Below are positions 42,404 to 50,734 of a DNA stretch of 64,000 bases, in pieces; the stretch's first letter is position 1; each line of letters starts with the position of its first letter. Source of the stretch: Lysinibacillus fusiformis (GTDB lineage Bacteria; Bacillota; Bacilli; Bacillales_A; Planococcaceae). The stretch is taken from NCBI RefSeq assembly GCF_007362955.1, contig NZ_CP041696.1:3596001-3660000 (forward strand), given 5' to 3'. The notes beneath the pieces were generated by a model that saw nothing but the letters and a program-made list of their open reading frames with translations, ran no database searches and had not been told where the DNA came from. The translations under genes and the position numbers were made by a program.

Positions 42404-43798
42404 ATGAATGACAAAACACAACAGGTCATTGATTTGTTAAAGAAACAAATGCACGGAATAGATGATGTCATATTTAAAAAAGTCTACACGGATGAGGGAA
42501 ATGTTACGGTAATATATATTTCCTCACTTGTAGAGAAAATGACCGTCCAATCAATGATATTCATACCACTAGCCAATCATGTTAGTCAAATTCTTCGTGT
42601 AGCGGAATCAAATGACATCAATAATATGGAGACAATTTTACAAAAATTGAATGGTGGTCAAACCCTGTTATTCTTTCATCAAATCAATCAACTACGAACA
42701 ATTGACACCTATAGTGCCCCGACGCGCTCAATCACAAATACAGAAACAGAATCGACGGTTATTGGACCACAGGACGCTTTTACAGAATCATTAGAGACGA
42801 ATATTTCCTTAGTGAAAAGACGTATTCAAAACCCGATGTTGAAAAATGAAATAAGAACTGTAGGAACCGAGACAAGTATTAAAATATCTATTATGTATAT
42901 GGATAATATTGTGAATAAGGAGAATTTAGAGAACCTAAGAGAACGCATTGATAAAATAGACTATACTTTTTTTACGGATATTTCTGAGTTGAAGCAATTA
43001 ATTGAAGATAATCCATTATCGCCATTTCCTCAGTATTATATGAGTGTACGACCAGATAGTGTCAGTCAATATCTCATTGATGGAAGAATTGTCATATTTA
43101 TGGACAATAGTCAGGCAGCGGTCGTTTGTCCAACTTCCTTTTTCGAAATGTTCATTTCCATCGAAGATTATTATAACCGTTGGTCAACAGCATCTTTGCT
43201 TCGAATGCTTCGATTTTTTGGGTTTTTCCTGACGATTATGATCACCCCGATGTATATCTCTGCTTTAACATTTCATCCAGAGATTTTGCCATATGAGCTG
43301 TTATTAAATCTGCAAGAGTCAAGAAGTAAGGTACCATTTCCACCACTCATTGAAGTGTTGTTTATCGAGCTCATCATCGAAGTGTTACGGGAAGCCGGGT
43401 CACGAATGCCTGCAAAAGTCGGTCAAACGATTGGTATCGTAGGTGGTATTGTAATTGGTACGGCAGCAGTAGAAGCAGGCCTGTTAAGTAATATACTCAT
43501 TGTGTTAGTCGCAACTTCAGCCTTACTGTCCTTCCTGCCACCTATTTTTTTAATGAGTAATACGAGTAGGTTTGTGCGTTATATTTTTATCATATCTGCC
43601 GGTTTTTTTGGATTGTTTGGACAAATGTTAGCGTTTGCCTGGTTAATACACCATTTACTAAGTTTGAAATCTTTAGGTACACCTTATATGACGCCCATTA
43701 TACCTCGTAAAGCTAAAGATTTATTGGATAGTGTAGTCAGGTTTCCAACTAAATACTTAACGGCAAAAAAGGGAATATCAAGAGCTCAAAAAAAATAG
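42404..43798 (+). CDS. Spore germination receptor subunit A (GerAA-like)
   Basis: This 464-residue protein is the A subunit of a nutrient germinant receptor in the spore inner membrane. The N-terminal half is soluble (MNDKTQQVIDLLKKQMHGID to about residue 270) and has family motifs VYTDEGNVTVIYISSLVEK, ESLETNISLVKRRI and FPQYYMSVRPDSVSQYLIDG. The rest has about five membrane helices including MYISALTFHPEILPYELLLN and ILREAGSRMPAKVGQTIGIV-like sequence (here VLREAGSRMP). It is first of three genes in the usual A-B-C order, with 30 bp to the B gene. A forespore-type promoter is expected but I could not identify one with confidence. Confidence 0.93.
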   Translation: MNDKTQQVIDLLKKQMHGIDDVIFKKVYTDEGNVTVIYISSLVEKMTVQSMIFIPLANHVSQILRVAESNDINNMETILQKLNGGQTLLFFHQINQLRTIDTYSAPTRSITNTETESTVIGPQDAFTESLETNISLVKRRIQNPMLKNEIRTVGTETSIKISIMYMDNIVNKENLENLRERIDKIDYTFFTDISELKQLIEDNPLSPFPQYYMSVRPDSVSQYLIDGRIVIFMDNSQAAVVCPTSFFEMFISIEDYYNRWSTASLLRMLRFFGFFLTIMITPMYISALTFHPEILPYELLLNLQESRSKVPFPPLIEVLFIELIIEVLREAGSRMPAKVGQTIGIVGGIVIGTAAVEAGLLSNILIVLVATSALLSFLPPIFLMSNTSRFVRYIFIISAGFFGLFGQMLAFAWLIHHLLSLKSLGTPYMTPIIPRKAKDLLDSVVRFPTKYLTAKKGISRAQKK

Positions 43799-43828
43799 AG
43801 GGTGTTATCGGAATTGAGGTGGTTAAAG

Positions 43829-44911
43829 TTGAGTACAAACAATCAAAAGGTCTTAAATGGCTATCATGTGGTCTTTTTAGTACAAAGCGTAATGATTGGT
43901 ACGGGTATTCTATCACTACCTCAAAAAGTTAGTTCTTTAGGTTATAGTCAGGCGTTTATGCCACTGTTGTTTGGTGTCATTGCAAGCTTAACACTTTGGC
44001 CAATGATTTGGATTAATGGCAAGTATCCAAATGCAAATTTATTCCGGATCAATGAAATCTTGTTAGGTAAATGGCTAGGAAAAATCATTAATTTTTTCTT
44101 TGTCCTTCAATTTATTGTTTTTTGTGCAGGGATTATTAGTAATTACATGCACCTTATTCAAAGTACGGCTCTTCAGGAGCAGACAATTACCTTACCTGTG
44201 TTTTGTTTTCTGTTATTACTTGTTTACATTGTAAGTGGCGATATTAAATCCATCGCAAGATTTTGCATGCTGACTATCTTTATTATGATAGGTATGGTGT
44301 TTTTCACGAGTTGGGCATTTGAAAAGGGGGAGATGAGTCACTTTCTCCCTTTATTCAATTTCACAGGTGCAGAATTTTATGATGCCATGAAGAGAGGGTA
44401 TCTATCCATTCTAGGGTATGAATTAATCATGTTTTACTATCCGTATATAGTCCAACAAAAAAAAGCTTTTAAACATTCGTTAATAGGTATATGGATAAGC
44501 ATTCTATTTTGTTTTATCACAACTGCCATTAGTGTGATGTACTACTCGGAATGGCAACTGAAAAATATAGAATTTTCGGTGTTAAACCTCTTTAAAGCAG
44601 GCGAATTTTCATTTGTTGAAAGAATTGATATTATTGGGATCACGCTATGGGTATTTTTAATATTATCAACGGTCGCTACCTATCTATGGTGTGCGAAAAA
44701 GGGCGTAGATTCTCTAATATCGAAAAACAGTAAAGTGTATTTATATATATTGGCGATTATCATTTTCTTTGTTGTGAAGATGCCATTTTCACGGAATTTT
44801 CAAGATAAATTATTCATCGGAAGTAACTATGTTGCGTATATGATGATTATTTGGCCGATCTTTTTAAGTATTGTTTATTTACTTCGAAAAAAGAAGCAGG
44901 TGCAGTCATGA
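43829..44911 (+). CDS. Spore germination receptor subunit B (GerAB-like)
   Basis: This 360-residue protein is the APC-type permease-like B subunit, with about ten membrane helices and thought to bind the germinant. It opens with VFLVQSVMIGTGILSLPQKV, the family's first-helix motif. The open frame begins at GTG 43802, but AGGTGG at 43817-43822 is 6 bp before TTG 43829 (MSTNNQKVLNGYHV), which was chosen and gives the normal length of about 365. Its stop overlaps the start of the C subunit by 4 bp. The germinant is unknown. Confidence 0.9.
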   Translation: MSTNNQKVLNGYHVVFLVQSVMIGTGILSLPQKVSSLGYSQAFMPLLFGVIASLTLWPMIWINGKYPNANLFRINEILLGKWLGKIINFFFVLQFIVFCAGIISNYMHLIQSTALQEQTITLPVFCFLLLLVYIVSGDIKSIARFCMLTIFIMIGMVFFTSWAFEKGEMSHFLPLFNFTGAEFYDAMKRGYLSILGYELIMFYYPYIVQQKKAFKHSLIGIWISILFCFITTAISVMYYSEWQLKNIEFSVLNLFKAGEFSFVERIDIIGITLWVFLILSTVATYLWCAKKGVDSLISKNSKVYLYILAIIIFFVVKMPFSRNFQDKLFIGSNYVAYMMIIWPIFLSIVYLLRKKKQVQS

Positions 44912-46020
44912 GTAGAAAAATTCTTTGCCTAACTTCTTTTGTTCTCCTTCTTCTTTTGCTAGGTTGTGGAGAAAAAGAACTAAAAGTTCCATTGGAAGAT
45001 GTAGGAATGGTGGGTATTATGGCTTTTGACTACATTGATGCTGATAAAATGCAATTAACTGTTGCGATACCACAATATTCTCCGCAAGCAGAGCAAAATA
45101 CACAAATTTTCTCTGTTGCGACAGACCTTGTTTCTAATGGGATTGTCGAAATCGAAAAATTATCTGATAAAAAAATCGTTTTCAATCAGTTGCGCGTTGT
45201 TCTGATAAATGAAGAGTTAGCACGAAACGGGGATGTTCGAAAAGTGATTCAGCATTTATACAGAAATGCTGAAGTCGGTAACAAGGTGCTCATTGCGATT
45301 GTCAAGGAACGAGGAGAAGAGATGTTGAGGTATAAATACCCAGACAAACCCAATATCAATTTTTATTTAAATGACTTATTGCAACCAAGCATTAACACCG
45401 CGTTTAACCCAAATACAAATATCCATGATTTTATGTATGAGATTACAAATCCAGTAATGGACCCAATTCTCCCGTTTATTGATAAAAATAATGATAAGAT
45501 TGAAATTAAAGGAGTAGTGGTGTTTAAAGGAAATAATATGTTTGAAACCATAAAGCCAGAAGAGGCTTTGTTGATTCAGGCAATCAAAGGTAGAAAAAAT
45601 CTAGCCCCTTTGGATATAAATATGAATCAAGGGCATGGTAAAGAAAGATTGATGCTCGACTTAATTGAAAACAGTGTGAAAATAAAGAGCAATAAGAGTA
45701 TGGAATCGCCAAAACTCACGATTAAGCTAAAGATTAAAGGGACGCTAAGCGAGTACAAAGGTGAACGAGAAGCCGAGTTAATTACTGCGAATAGTTTAGC
45801 GGTTTTAGAGGACGATGTAAATAAAGAACTTGAAGAGGATATTAAAAAGTTTTTTGATAAGCTGAATGACATGAAAGTGGACCCAAGTGGATTAAGTGAA
45901 TATTTCAGAATGTACTATCATGGAAAATGGAAGAAAGAAATGACAAGAGAAATTATTAGTAAATTAGAGGTAGATGTTGAAGTGAAAACGTCTATTATTA
46001 GTACAGGCACTTTAAAATAA
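44908..46020 (+). CDS. Spore germination receptor lipoprotein subunit C (GerAC-like)
   Basis: This 370-residue lipoprotein completes the receptor. It has a signal peptide (MSRKILCLTSFVLLLLLLGC) with the lipobox cysteine at residue 20, and then the Ger(x)C domains: VPLEDVGMVGIMAFDYIDAD, then FNQLRVVLINEELARNGDVR near residue 95-115, and a C-terminal LNDMKVDPSGLSEYFRMYYH region. The ATG overlaps the GerAB-like stop codon (ATGA) and follows GCAGGTG, so the longer frame from 44851 was rejected. The operon ends in repeat copy B, whose first hairpin GTGGGGG...CCTCCAC may help termination. Confidence 0.92.
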   Translation: MSRKILCLTSFVLLLLLLGCGEKELKVPLEDVGMVGIMAFDYIDADKMQLTVAIPQYSPQAEQNTQIFSVATDLVSNGIVEIEKLSDKKIVFNQLRVVLINEELARNGDVRKVIQHLYRNAEVGNKVLIAIVKERGEEMLRYKYPDKPNINFYLNDLLQPSINTAFNPNTNIHDFMYEITNPVMDPILPFIDKNNDKIEIKGVVVFKGNNMFETIKPEEALLIQAIKGRKNLAPLDINMNQGHGKERLMLDLIENSVKIKSNKSMESPKLTIKLKIKGTLSEYKGEREAELITANSLAVLEDDVNKELEEDIKKFFDKLNDMKVDPSGLSEYFRMYYHGKWKKEMTREIISKLEVDVEVKTSIISTGTLK

Positions 46021-46036
46021 AGTGAAGCTCCAATCA

Positions 46037-46177
46037 GTGGGGGTTTTCTTCATCCTCCACAATAAATAGAGGAACACAAGCTAAAACCTTCACATCCTGT
46101 GAAAAAGCTTGTGTGACCAACATCCTGTCGCTGCCGCTTCGCTTTCGCACATAAAACATCTGTTGCCCCGAACCAAT
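46037..46177. repeat. Dispersed inverted repeat, copy B
   Basis: 141 bp matching the reverse complement of 38350-38478, here intact with the extra 12 nt next to TTCACATCCTGTGAA (46089-46103). Beyond it, 46178-46410 holds a further partial copy of the GCTTCGCTTTCG block (about 46258-46272) and a trace of the TTAACGCGGGA hairpin, but no gene. Confidence 0.88.
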
Positions 46178-46410
46178 CGGAATTTTACGGACAGTTGATC
46201 GCCCTCACAGTTGACTCTCAATCATCTTTCCACTTGAGGTGGCGTCTTGTACCTGACGCTTCGCTTTCGGAACAGATAAATTACTGATCGTTAATGCGGG
46301 ATATATGGATTAAAAAACTACCGATTTTAAAAAGGACACTCTATTAAAAAGTGAACAGTTTGGTCTGCGTTCGATAAGGTAATGGACTCAGGCCTCTTTA
46401 TCCCTGTTAG

Positions 46411-46740
46411 TTACAGCATCGTTAACCAATACATATGGAGGGCGAATATGCCTAAGTAAATGATTAATAACCCTATCAAGCAGATGGAGAAAAGTTTTTG
46501 GAACCGTTCGCTGCTCTTGTGATAAATTAAATAGGAAAGAGCAGAAAGGAAATATGACAGCATCATTTTCATCACTAAAAACAAGATTGGACTCGTCATC
46601 CATAAGAAATCCATCATAGGGTTTAATTCTTCAATAATATGTAGCATGAGCCCGTAATGCGTGGCAAAACCATCAAAAATATTCAATATAGCTATGAGCA
46701 GGCTAAGGTAAATGATAGCAGGCTTTTGGATAAGAATCAC
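46411..46740 (-). CDS. DUF5658-like small membrane protein
   Basis: This 109-residue protein has three or four hydrophobic helices and the string LLIAILNIFDGFATHYGLML followed by EELNPMMDFL, which I associate with the DUF5658 family of unknown function. The only start giving the whole first helix is GTG 46740; its AGGGGTG site overlaps the start codon, so the true start may lie a few codons downstream. It has no obvious partner. An overlapping minus-strand frame at 46388-46603 is a shadow. Confidence 0.7.
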   Translation of the reverse strand: MILIQKPAIIYLSLLIAILNIFDGFATHYGLMLHIIEELNPMMDFLWMTSPILFLVMKMMLSYFLSALSYLIYHKSSERFQKLFSICLIGLLIIYLGIFALHMYWLTML

Positions 46741-46861
46741 CCCTGTGCAATAGAAGTGTTATCTAGGATAGCCATTATTGGCGGTATTCAACAGTAAATG
46801 AAAGTTTTTATAATTACGAAAAGTAGGATGTGTTGAAAATCAAATAGTCCATAAAGTAGAA

Positions 46862-46908
46862 GGAAAGGCAATTTATCACTCTTGGAATTCGTGATAAATT
46901 GCCTTTTT
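46862..46908. terminator. Terminator hairpin near the end of pgeF
   Basis: AAGGCAATTTATCAC pairs perfectly with GTGATAAATTGCCTT around TCTTGGAATTC. T5 follows on the plus strand and the minus-strand side is T-rich but interrupted, so it can serve pgeF (minus) imperfectly and any plus-strand read-through. Confidence 0.75.
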
Positions 46909-46949
46909 GATGTGCTATGGGTGAGGTTCCAAAGCTTATGAGTGAATTT

Positions 46950-47720
46950 TTAGTTCCCCGTGCTTTTTCGCATAATAAAGCTCAGATGTCTACCTGCTTG
47001 TTTGTCTTGGCGATAGGAAAAGCCTTCCGTACTAAGATACGTACAGGTTGGATCAATCGTAATATGTTCTGACGGTATACCAGCAAGTTCACATTGCTTT
47101 TTCACCGTTTGCTGATTATCGATATGATATTTATTGGTTTCTGCATTGTAATACATAAATTCATGGGCGTAGCCTAGGTTCTTAAATTTTTCGTAAACAT
47201 CCACATCCACCTCAAATTTTTGCTGGCTGAGTGCCATACCAATTTGTACGTGAAAATCTTGAGGACGACATTGCTCATGGTGTATTAAATGCTGGAAGAG
47301 TTGTAATGTCACTTCCTTGACCGTGCCTTGCCAACCAGAATGAATCACTCCGACAAGGCCAGTAACCTCATTATAAAAAATCACAGGTACACAATCGGCC
47401 GTAAAACTGCATAGCAACAAATCTGGTTCAAATGTATAAAGAGCATCGGTATTGGCTATGGCCGTATCTTTTTGTACAGCTCCTCGACCAATATCAGCAG
47501 CTGTTACCCGATGAAAATTAGCGCTGTGCGTTTGCTGGGTACAGATAAAATCATTCACGTCACATTGTAGCGTAGTTGCTAATTTCTTCCGGTTCTGCAG
47601 CACATCATCCGTATTAATGCAGACATGTAGTGCCATATTGTTATGTTCAAGTTCTGTAGTATCCTTTAAGGTTGTTCCTGCTATGAATTTTTCATTGTTG
47701 ACATAAATTTTTGCTTTCAT
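46950..47720 (-). CDS. pgeF: Peptidoglycan editing factor / multicopper-like laccase-domain protein
   Basis: This 256-residue cytoplasmic protein is in the YfiH/YlmD/PgeF family. The metal-site residues are recognisable as TQQTHSANFHRVTAADIGRG near residue 62-80, LCSFTADCVPVIFYNEVTG near 108 (cysteine ligand) and GVIHSGWQGTVKEV near 125 (histidine ligand). The conserved end GFSYRQDKQAGRHLSFI is present. E. coli PgeF removes wrongly incorporated L-serine from UDP-MurNAc-peptides; other members were reported as polyphenol oxidases or adenosine deaminases. It is a single gene with a GATGATATG start context. In many Bacilli the gene lies beside division genes, unlike here, so this may be an extra copy. 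Confidence 0.88.
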   Translation of the reverse strand: MKAKIYVNNEKFIAGTTLKDTTELEHNNMALHVCINTDDVLQNRKKLATTLQCDVNDFICTQQTHSANFHRVTAADIGRGAVQKDTAIANTDALYTFEPDLLLCSFTADCVPVIFYNEVTGLVGVIHSGWQGTVKEVTLQLFQHLIHHEQCRPQDFHVQIGMALSQQKFEVDVDVYEKFKNLGYAHEFMYYNAETNKYHIDNQQTVKKQCELAGIPSEHITIDPTCTYLSTEGFSYRQDKQAGRHLSFIMRKSTGN

Positions 47721-47955
47721 ATCATCACCTCATCTTACTATATATGATTGAATTGCCAATGTATAGCTAATGCTATGTATCATTTTTTCTGGCGATTTGC
47801 ATATTACGAAAAGCAAAAACGCGGGTATGCCTTAGCTTTTATTCTGACCTAACATCGAACTCCTTTTACCAGACATATTTGATAAATTTCTGGTCATATA
47901 GTATCGGAGAAGACATTGTTTTTTTCCGTTATCCATGTAAAAAAGGAGTGTGTTT

Positions 47956-48591
47956 ATGAATCAGGTTAATTTTCTATTGATTTGTCAATTGGGCATGGGA
48001 CTTTTTTGGATTATTACATACATACTCATTATAAAGCGCGGATTTCAAGACAAGAAATACGGAATGCCGATGGTAGCCATTTGTGCTAATATATCTTGGG
48101 AATTCATCTTCACCTTTATATATCCGCAGAATGACTTACAAAAAATCATTACGTTGCTTTGGTTTTTACTCGATATCGTTATTTTGCTACAGTATTTAAG
48201 ATATGGTCGTCAGGAATATAAAAAAATCATGTCTACTAAATCTTTTTATGGATCCTTCCTCATAACGCTGGGGGTAAGTTTTCTCATTATCCTAGCAATA
48301 ACACAGGAGCTGAATGATATTGAAGGCAAATATACTGCATTTTCTCAAAATCTAATGATGTCAGGACTGTTTATTTCTTTATTGTTATGGAGAGGCAATG
48401 CGGGTGGTCAATCGATGTCTATTGCAGTTTGTAAAATGATTGGTACTTTGTTTGCTTCTGTCGCGTTCTATATTTATTTTAGAACACCGTTGATAACAAT
48501 TATCTCAATCGCCACATTCATTTATGATTGGCTGTACATTGTATTGCTCTACAGGGTTTATAGCAGAAAAATAAATTTTAGAAGAACGTAA
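47956..48591 (+). CDS. Probable transmembrane-type terpene cyclase
   Basis: This 211-residue protein has about seven hydrophobic helices and no signal peptide. The segment KKYGMPMVAICANISWEFIF followed by TFIYP, near residues 35-60, is the pattern I associate with the PaxB/Pyr4-type integral-membrane terpene cyclases, in which the glutamate of WE is catalytic. A second acidic residue is expected in the last helix, and IATFIYDWLYIVLLYRVY provides one. Bacterial homologues exist but their substrates are mostly unknown. ATG 47956 is 7 bp after AAAGGAG; a GTG at 47950 was rejected. No prenyltransferase or isoprenoid gene is nearby. The assignment is by motif memory and could be wrong within small polytopic proteins. 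Confidence 0.6.
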   Translation: MNQVNFLLICQLGMGLFWIITYILIIKRGFQDKKYGMPMVAICANISWEFIFTFIYPQNDLQKIITLLWFLLDIVILLQYLRYGRQEYKKIMSTKSFYGSFLITLGVSFLIILAITQELNDIEGKYTAFSQNLMMSGLFISLLLWRGNAGGQSMSIAVCKMIGTLFASVAFYIYFRTPLITIISIATFIYDWLYIVLLYRVYSRKINFRRT

Positions 48592-48600
48592 GTAATCTAT

Positions 48601-48650
48601 AGAGGGATGGTATTGCGCTATAAGCGTGATAGGACCATCTCTTTTTTTTG
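48601..48650 (+). terminator. Terminator of the terpene cyclase-like gene
   Basis: AGAGGGATGGT pairs imperfectly with ACCATCTCT, followed by eight T, ten bases after the stop codon. Confidence 0.7.
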
Positions 48651-48844
48651 TAGGTATTTTGAATTGTTAAAATCATAAAGGCTTGTACATCTAAATAAGT
48701 GGAAATCAAGTATGTCTTATGGAAATCTAAGTATACTATTTGCATGACCGCAAAATTTTATGACTAAAATAGTTTTTTTACGTAACGTTCGTAGACTGCC
48801 TACGTCTAATCTCATTGTAAACTCAACTAGAAGGAGCGAATCAA

Positions 48845-49327
48845 ATGAAAAAAACAATGATGCTACTGTTAACAATCGTGTTAGCGATGGTGATTTCAGC
48901 TTGTGCTGGAGATAAATCTTCTACAATAGAAGTAAAACAGTCTGCGAAAGAAATGGCAGATCAAATGGTGGAAAAAGTAGAGCAACCAGCTCAAATGGAA
49001 CTATCAGCAGAGGAATTTCGGAACCTTTACAATATTGATCCTGACAAACTTGAGGATTATTCTGTTCGTGTGCCAATGATGAACGTAAAAACAAACGAAA
49101 TTGCCATTTTAAAAGTGAAGGATGCGAAAGATGTCGCGGAGGTTGAAGCGGCAGCAAAACAACGTGCAGAAAATGTAATGAAGCAATTTGAGCAATATCT
49201 TCCTGACCAATACGAAAATGCCAAAAATTATAAACTGATAACAAAAGGAAATTATGTATTATTGGTTATTTCTGATAGCGCAGATGAGCTAATTAAAGTT
49301 TACGATAGCTTTTTCGAACAAAAATAG
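48845..49327 (+). CDS. DUF4358-family lipoprotein
   Basis: This 160-residue lipoprotein has a signal peptide (MKKTMMLLLTIVLAMVISAC) ending in the cysteine of a VISAC lipobox. A charged spacer follows, then the DUF4358 core: FRNLYNIDPDKLEDYSVRVP, NEIAILKVKDAKDVAEVEAA and YVLLVISDSADELIKVYDSF. DUF4358 genes are often next to MBOAT acyltransferases, as here: the next gene starts 6 bp after the stop. AGAAGGAGCG precedes ATG 48845. It is probably an accessory protein of the acyl-transfer system at the outer face of the membrane. Confidence 0.88.
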   Translation: MKKTMMLLLTIVLAMVISACAGDKSSTIEVKQSAKEMADQMVEKVEQPAQMELSAEEFRNLYNIDPDKLEDYSVRVPMMNVKTNEIAILKVKDAKDVAEVEAAAKQRAENVMKQFEQYLPDQYENAKNYKLITKGNYVLLVISDSADELIKVYDSFFEQK

Positions 49328-49333
49328 AAAACC

Positions 49334-50719
49334 ATGGTATTTAGTAGCCTTCTTTTCCTATTCGTATTTTTGCCGGCAGTGCTAACACTTTACTATTGTT
49401 CGCCAAGAACGATTCGCAATCTCATTTTATTTATCATGAGCCTTATTTTTTATGCCTGGGGCGAACCTGTTTATATCGTCATTATGCTCATATCGACACT
49501 GACGGATTATTGTTTTGGTTTGCTACTCGATAAACCTACTATGAATTCGGTAAAAAGAAAGAGCATTGTTGTTTGTTCGATAATCGTGAATCTCATGCTG
49601 TTATCTTATTTTAAATATGCTGATTTTCTAATTCATAATGTCAATGCGTTTCTCGGTATGAATATCCCTCTAACGGAACTTCCTTTGCCCATCGGCATAT
49701 CCTTTTACACGTTCCAATCGATGTCTTACATCATCGACGTTTATAGAGGGACGGCTAAAGCACAGCGAAAGTGGATTGACTTTGGAACATATATCGCGCT
49801 GTTTCCACAATTAGTGGCAGGACCAATCGTGAAATATAACACCATTGCACAGCAGCTACAACAGCGTTCGGTAACTATCGAGATGTTTGCCGCAGGGATT
49901 CGAAGATTTACGATTGGCTTGGCGAAAAAAGTGCTACTAGCAAACAATATCGGCTTGCTGTGGGACACAATATCAAGTACTAATCCAGCGTCGATGCCTG
50001 TGTTAACGGCATGGCTTGGTATTATTGCATTTGCTTTCCAAATTTACTTTGATTTTAGTGGTTATTCTGATATGGCTATTGGGCTCGGTTTGATGTTTGG
50101 CTTTCGTTTTAACGAGAATTTTAACAAGCCGTACATCGCGCAGAGCATTACTGATTTTTGGAGAAGATGGCATATCTCACTCGGCAGTTGGTTTCGAGAA
50201 TATGTCTATATTCCCCTTGGTGGTAATCGCCGAGGGTTAGCCATTCAAATGCGTAATATCCTAATCGTGTGGTTGCTTACGGGATTTTGGCATGGCGCAA
50301 ATTGGAATTTTATAGGGTGGGGATTGTATTTCGGTATCATTCTCATTTTTGAAAAATGGTGGGGATTAACATACCTCTTTCGCTGTCCACGCTGGGTCAG
50401 ACACCTGTATGCAATCATTCTCATTCTAATTGGGTGGGTGCTGTTTGCATTTGACCAGCCTTCTTTAATTGTTGGTTATTTGGCTGCCATGTGGGGATTT
50501 AATGGTCAGGCACTTTGGGATAATGATACCGTGTACTTCTTTTATACAAATGCGGTGCTACTGTTAGTTTTAATCATCGCTTCACTACCTTTAAAGGACA
50601 GGTTAAGTACCAAGGATATGTCGATACTTCATATTATTTGGTATGGCTTTCTGTACGTCCTTTCTGTCGCCTATTTAGTAGATGCCACTTTTAATCCATT
50701 TTTATATTTTCGTTTTTAG
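49334..50719 (+). CDS. MBOAT-family membrane O-acyltransferase
   Basis: This 461-residue protein with about 11 membrane helices belongs to the AlgI/DltB/PatA group that moves acyl groups across the membrane to extracytoplasmic polysaccharides. Visible motifs are FPLPIGISFYTFQSMSYIID-like sequence near residue 115-135, IYFDFSGYSDMAIGLGLMFG near 238, and WRRWHISLGSWFREYVYIPL near 276. The catalytic histidine is in GFWHGANWNFIGWGLYFG near 320. It is the middle gene of a three-gene operon with a DUF4358 lipoprotein and a DHHW protein, gaps of 6 and 15 bp. The acceptor could be secondary wall polymer, teichoic acid or an exopolysaccharide. Confidence 0.92.
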   Translation: MVFSSLLFLFVFLPAVLTLYYCSPRTIRNLILFIMSLIFYAWGEPVYIVIMLISTLTDYCFGLLLDKPTMNSVKRKSIVVCSIIVNLMLLSYFKYADFLIHNVNAFLGMNIPLTELPLPIGISFYTFQSMSYIIDVYRGTAKAQRKWIDFGTYIALFPQLVAGPIVKYNTIAQQLQQRSVTIEMFAAGIRRFTIGLAKKVLLANNIGLLWDTISSTNPASMPVLTAWLGIIAFAFQIYFDFSGYSDMAIGLGLMFGFRFNENFNKPYIAQSITDFWRRWHISLGSWFREYVYIPLGGNRRGLAIQMRNILIVWLLTGFWHGANWNFIGWGLYFGIILIFEKWWGLTYLFRCPRWVRHLYAIILILIGWVLFAFDQPSLIVGYLAAMWGFNGQALWDNDTVYFFYTNAVLLLVLIIASLPLKDRLSTKDMSILHIIWYGFLYVLSVAYLVDATFNPFLYFRF

Positions 50720-50734
50720 GGAGGGAAATCTAAT

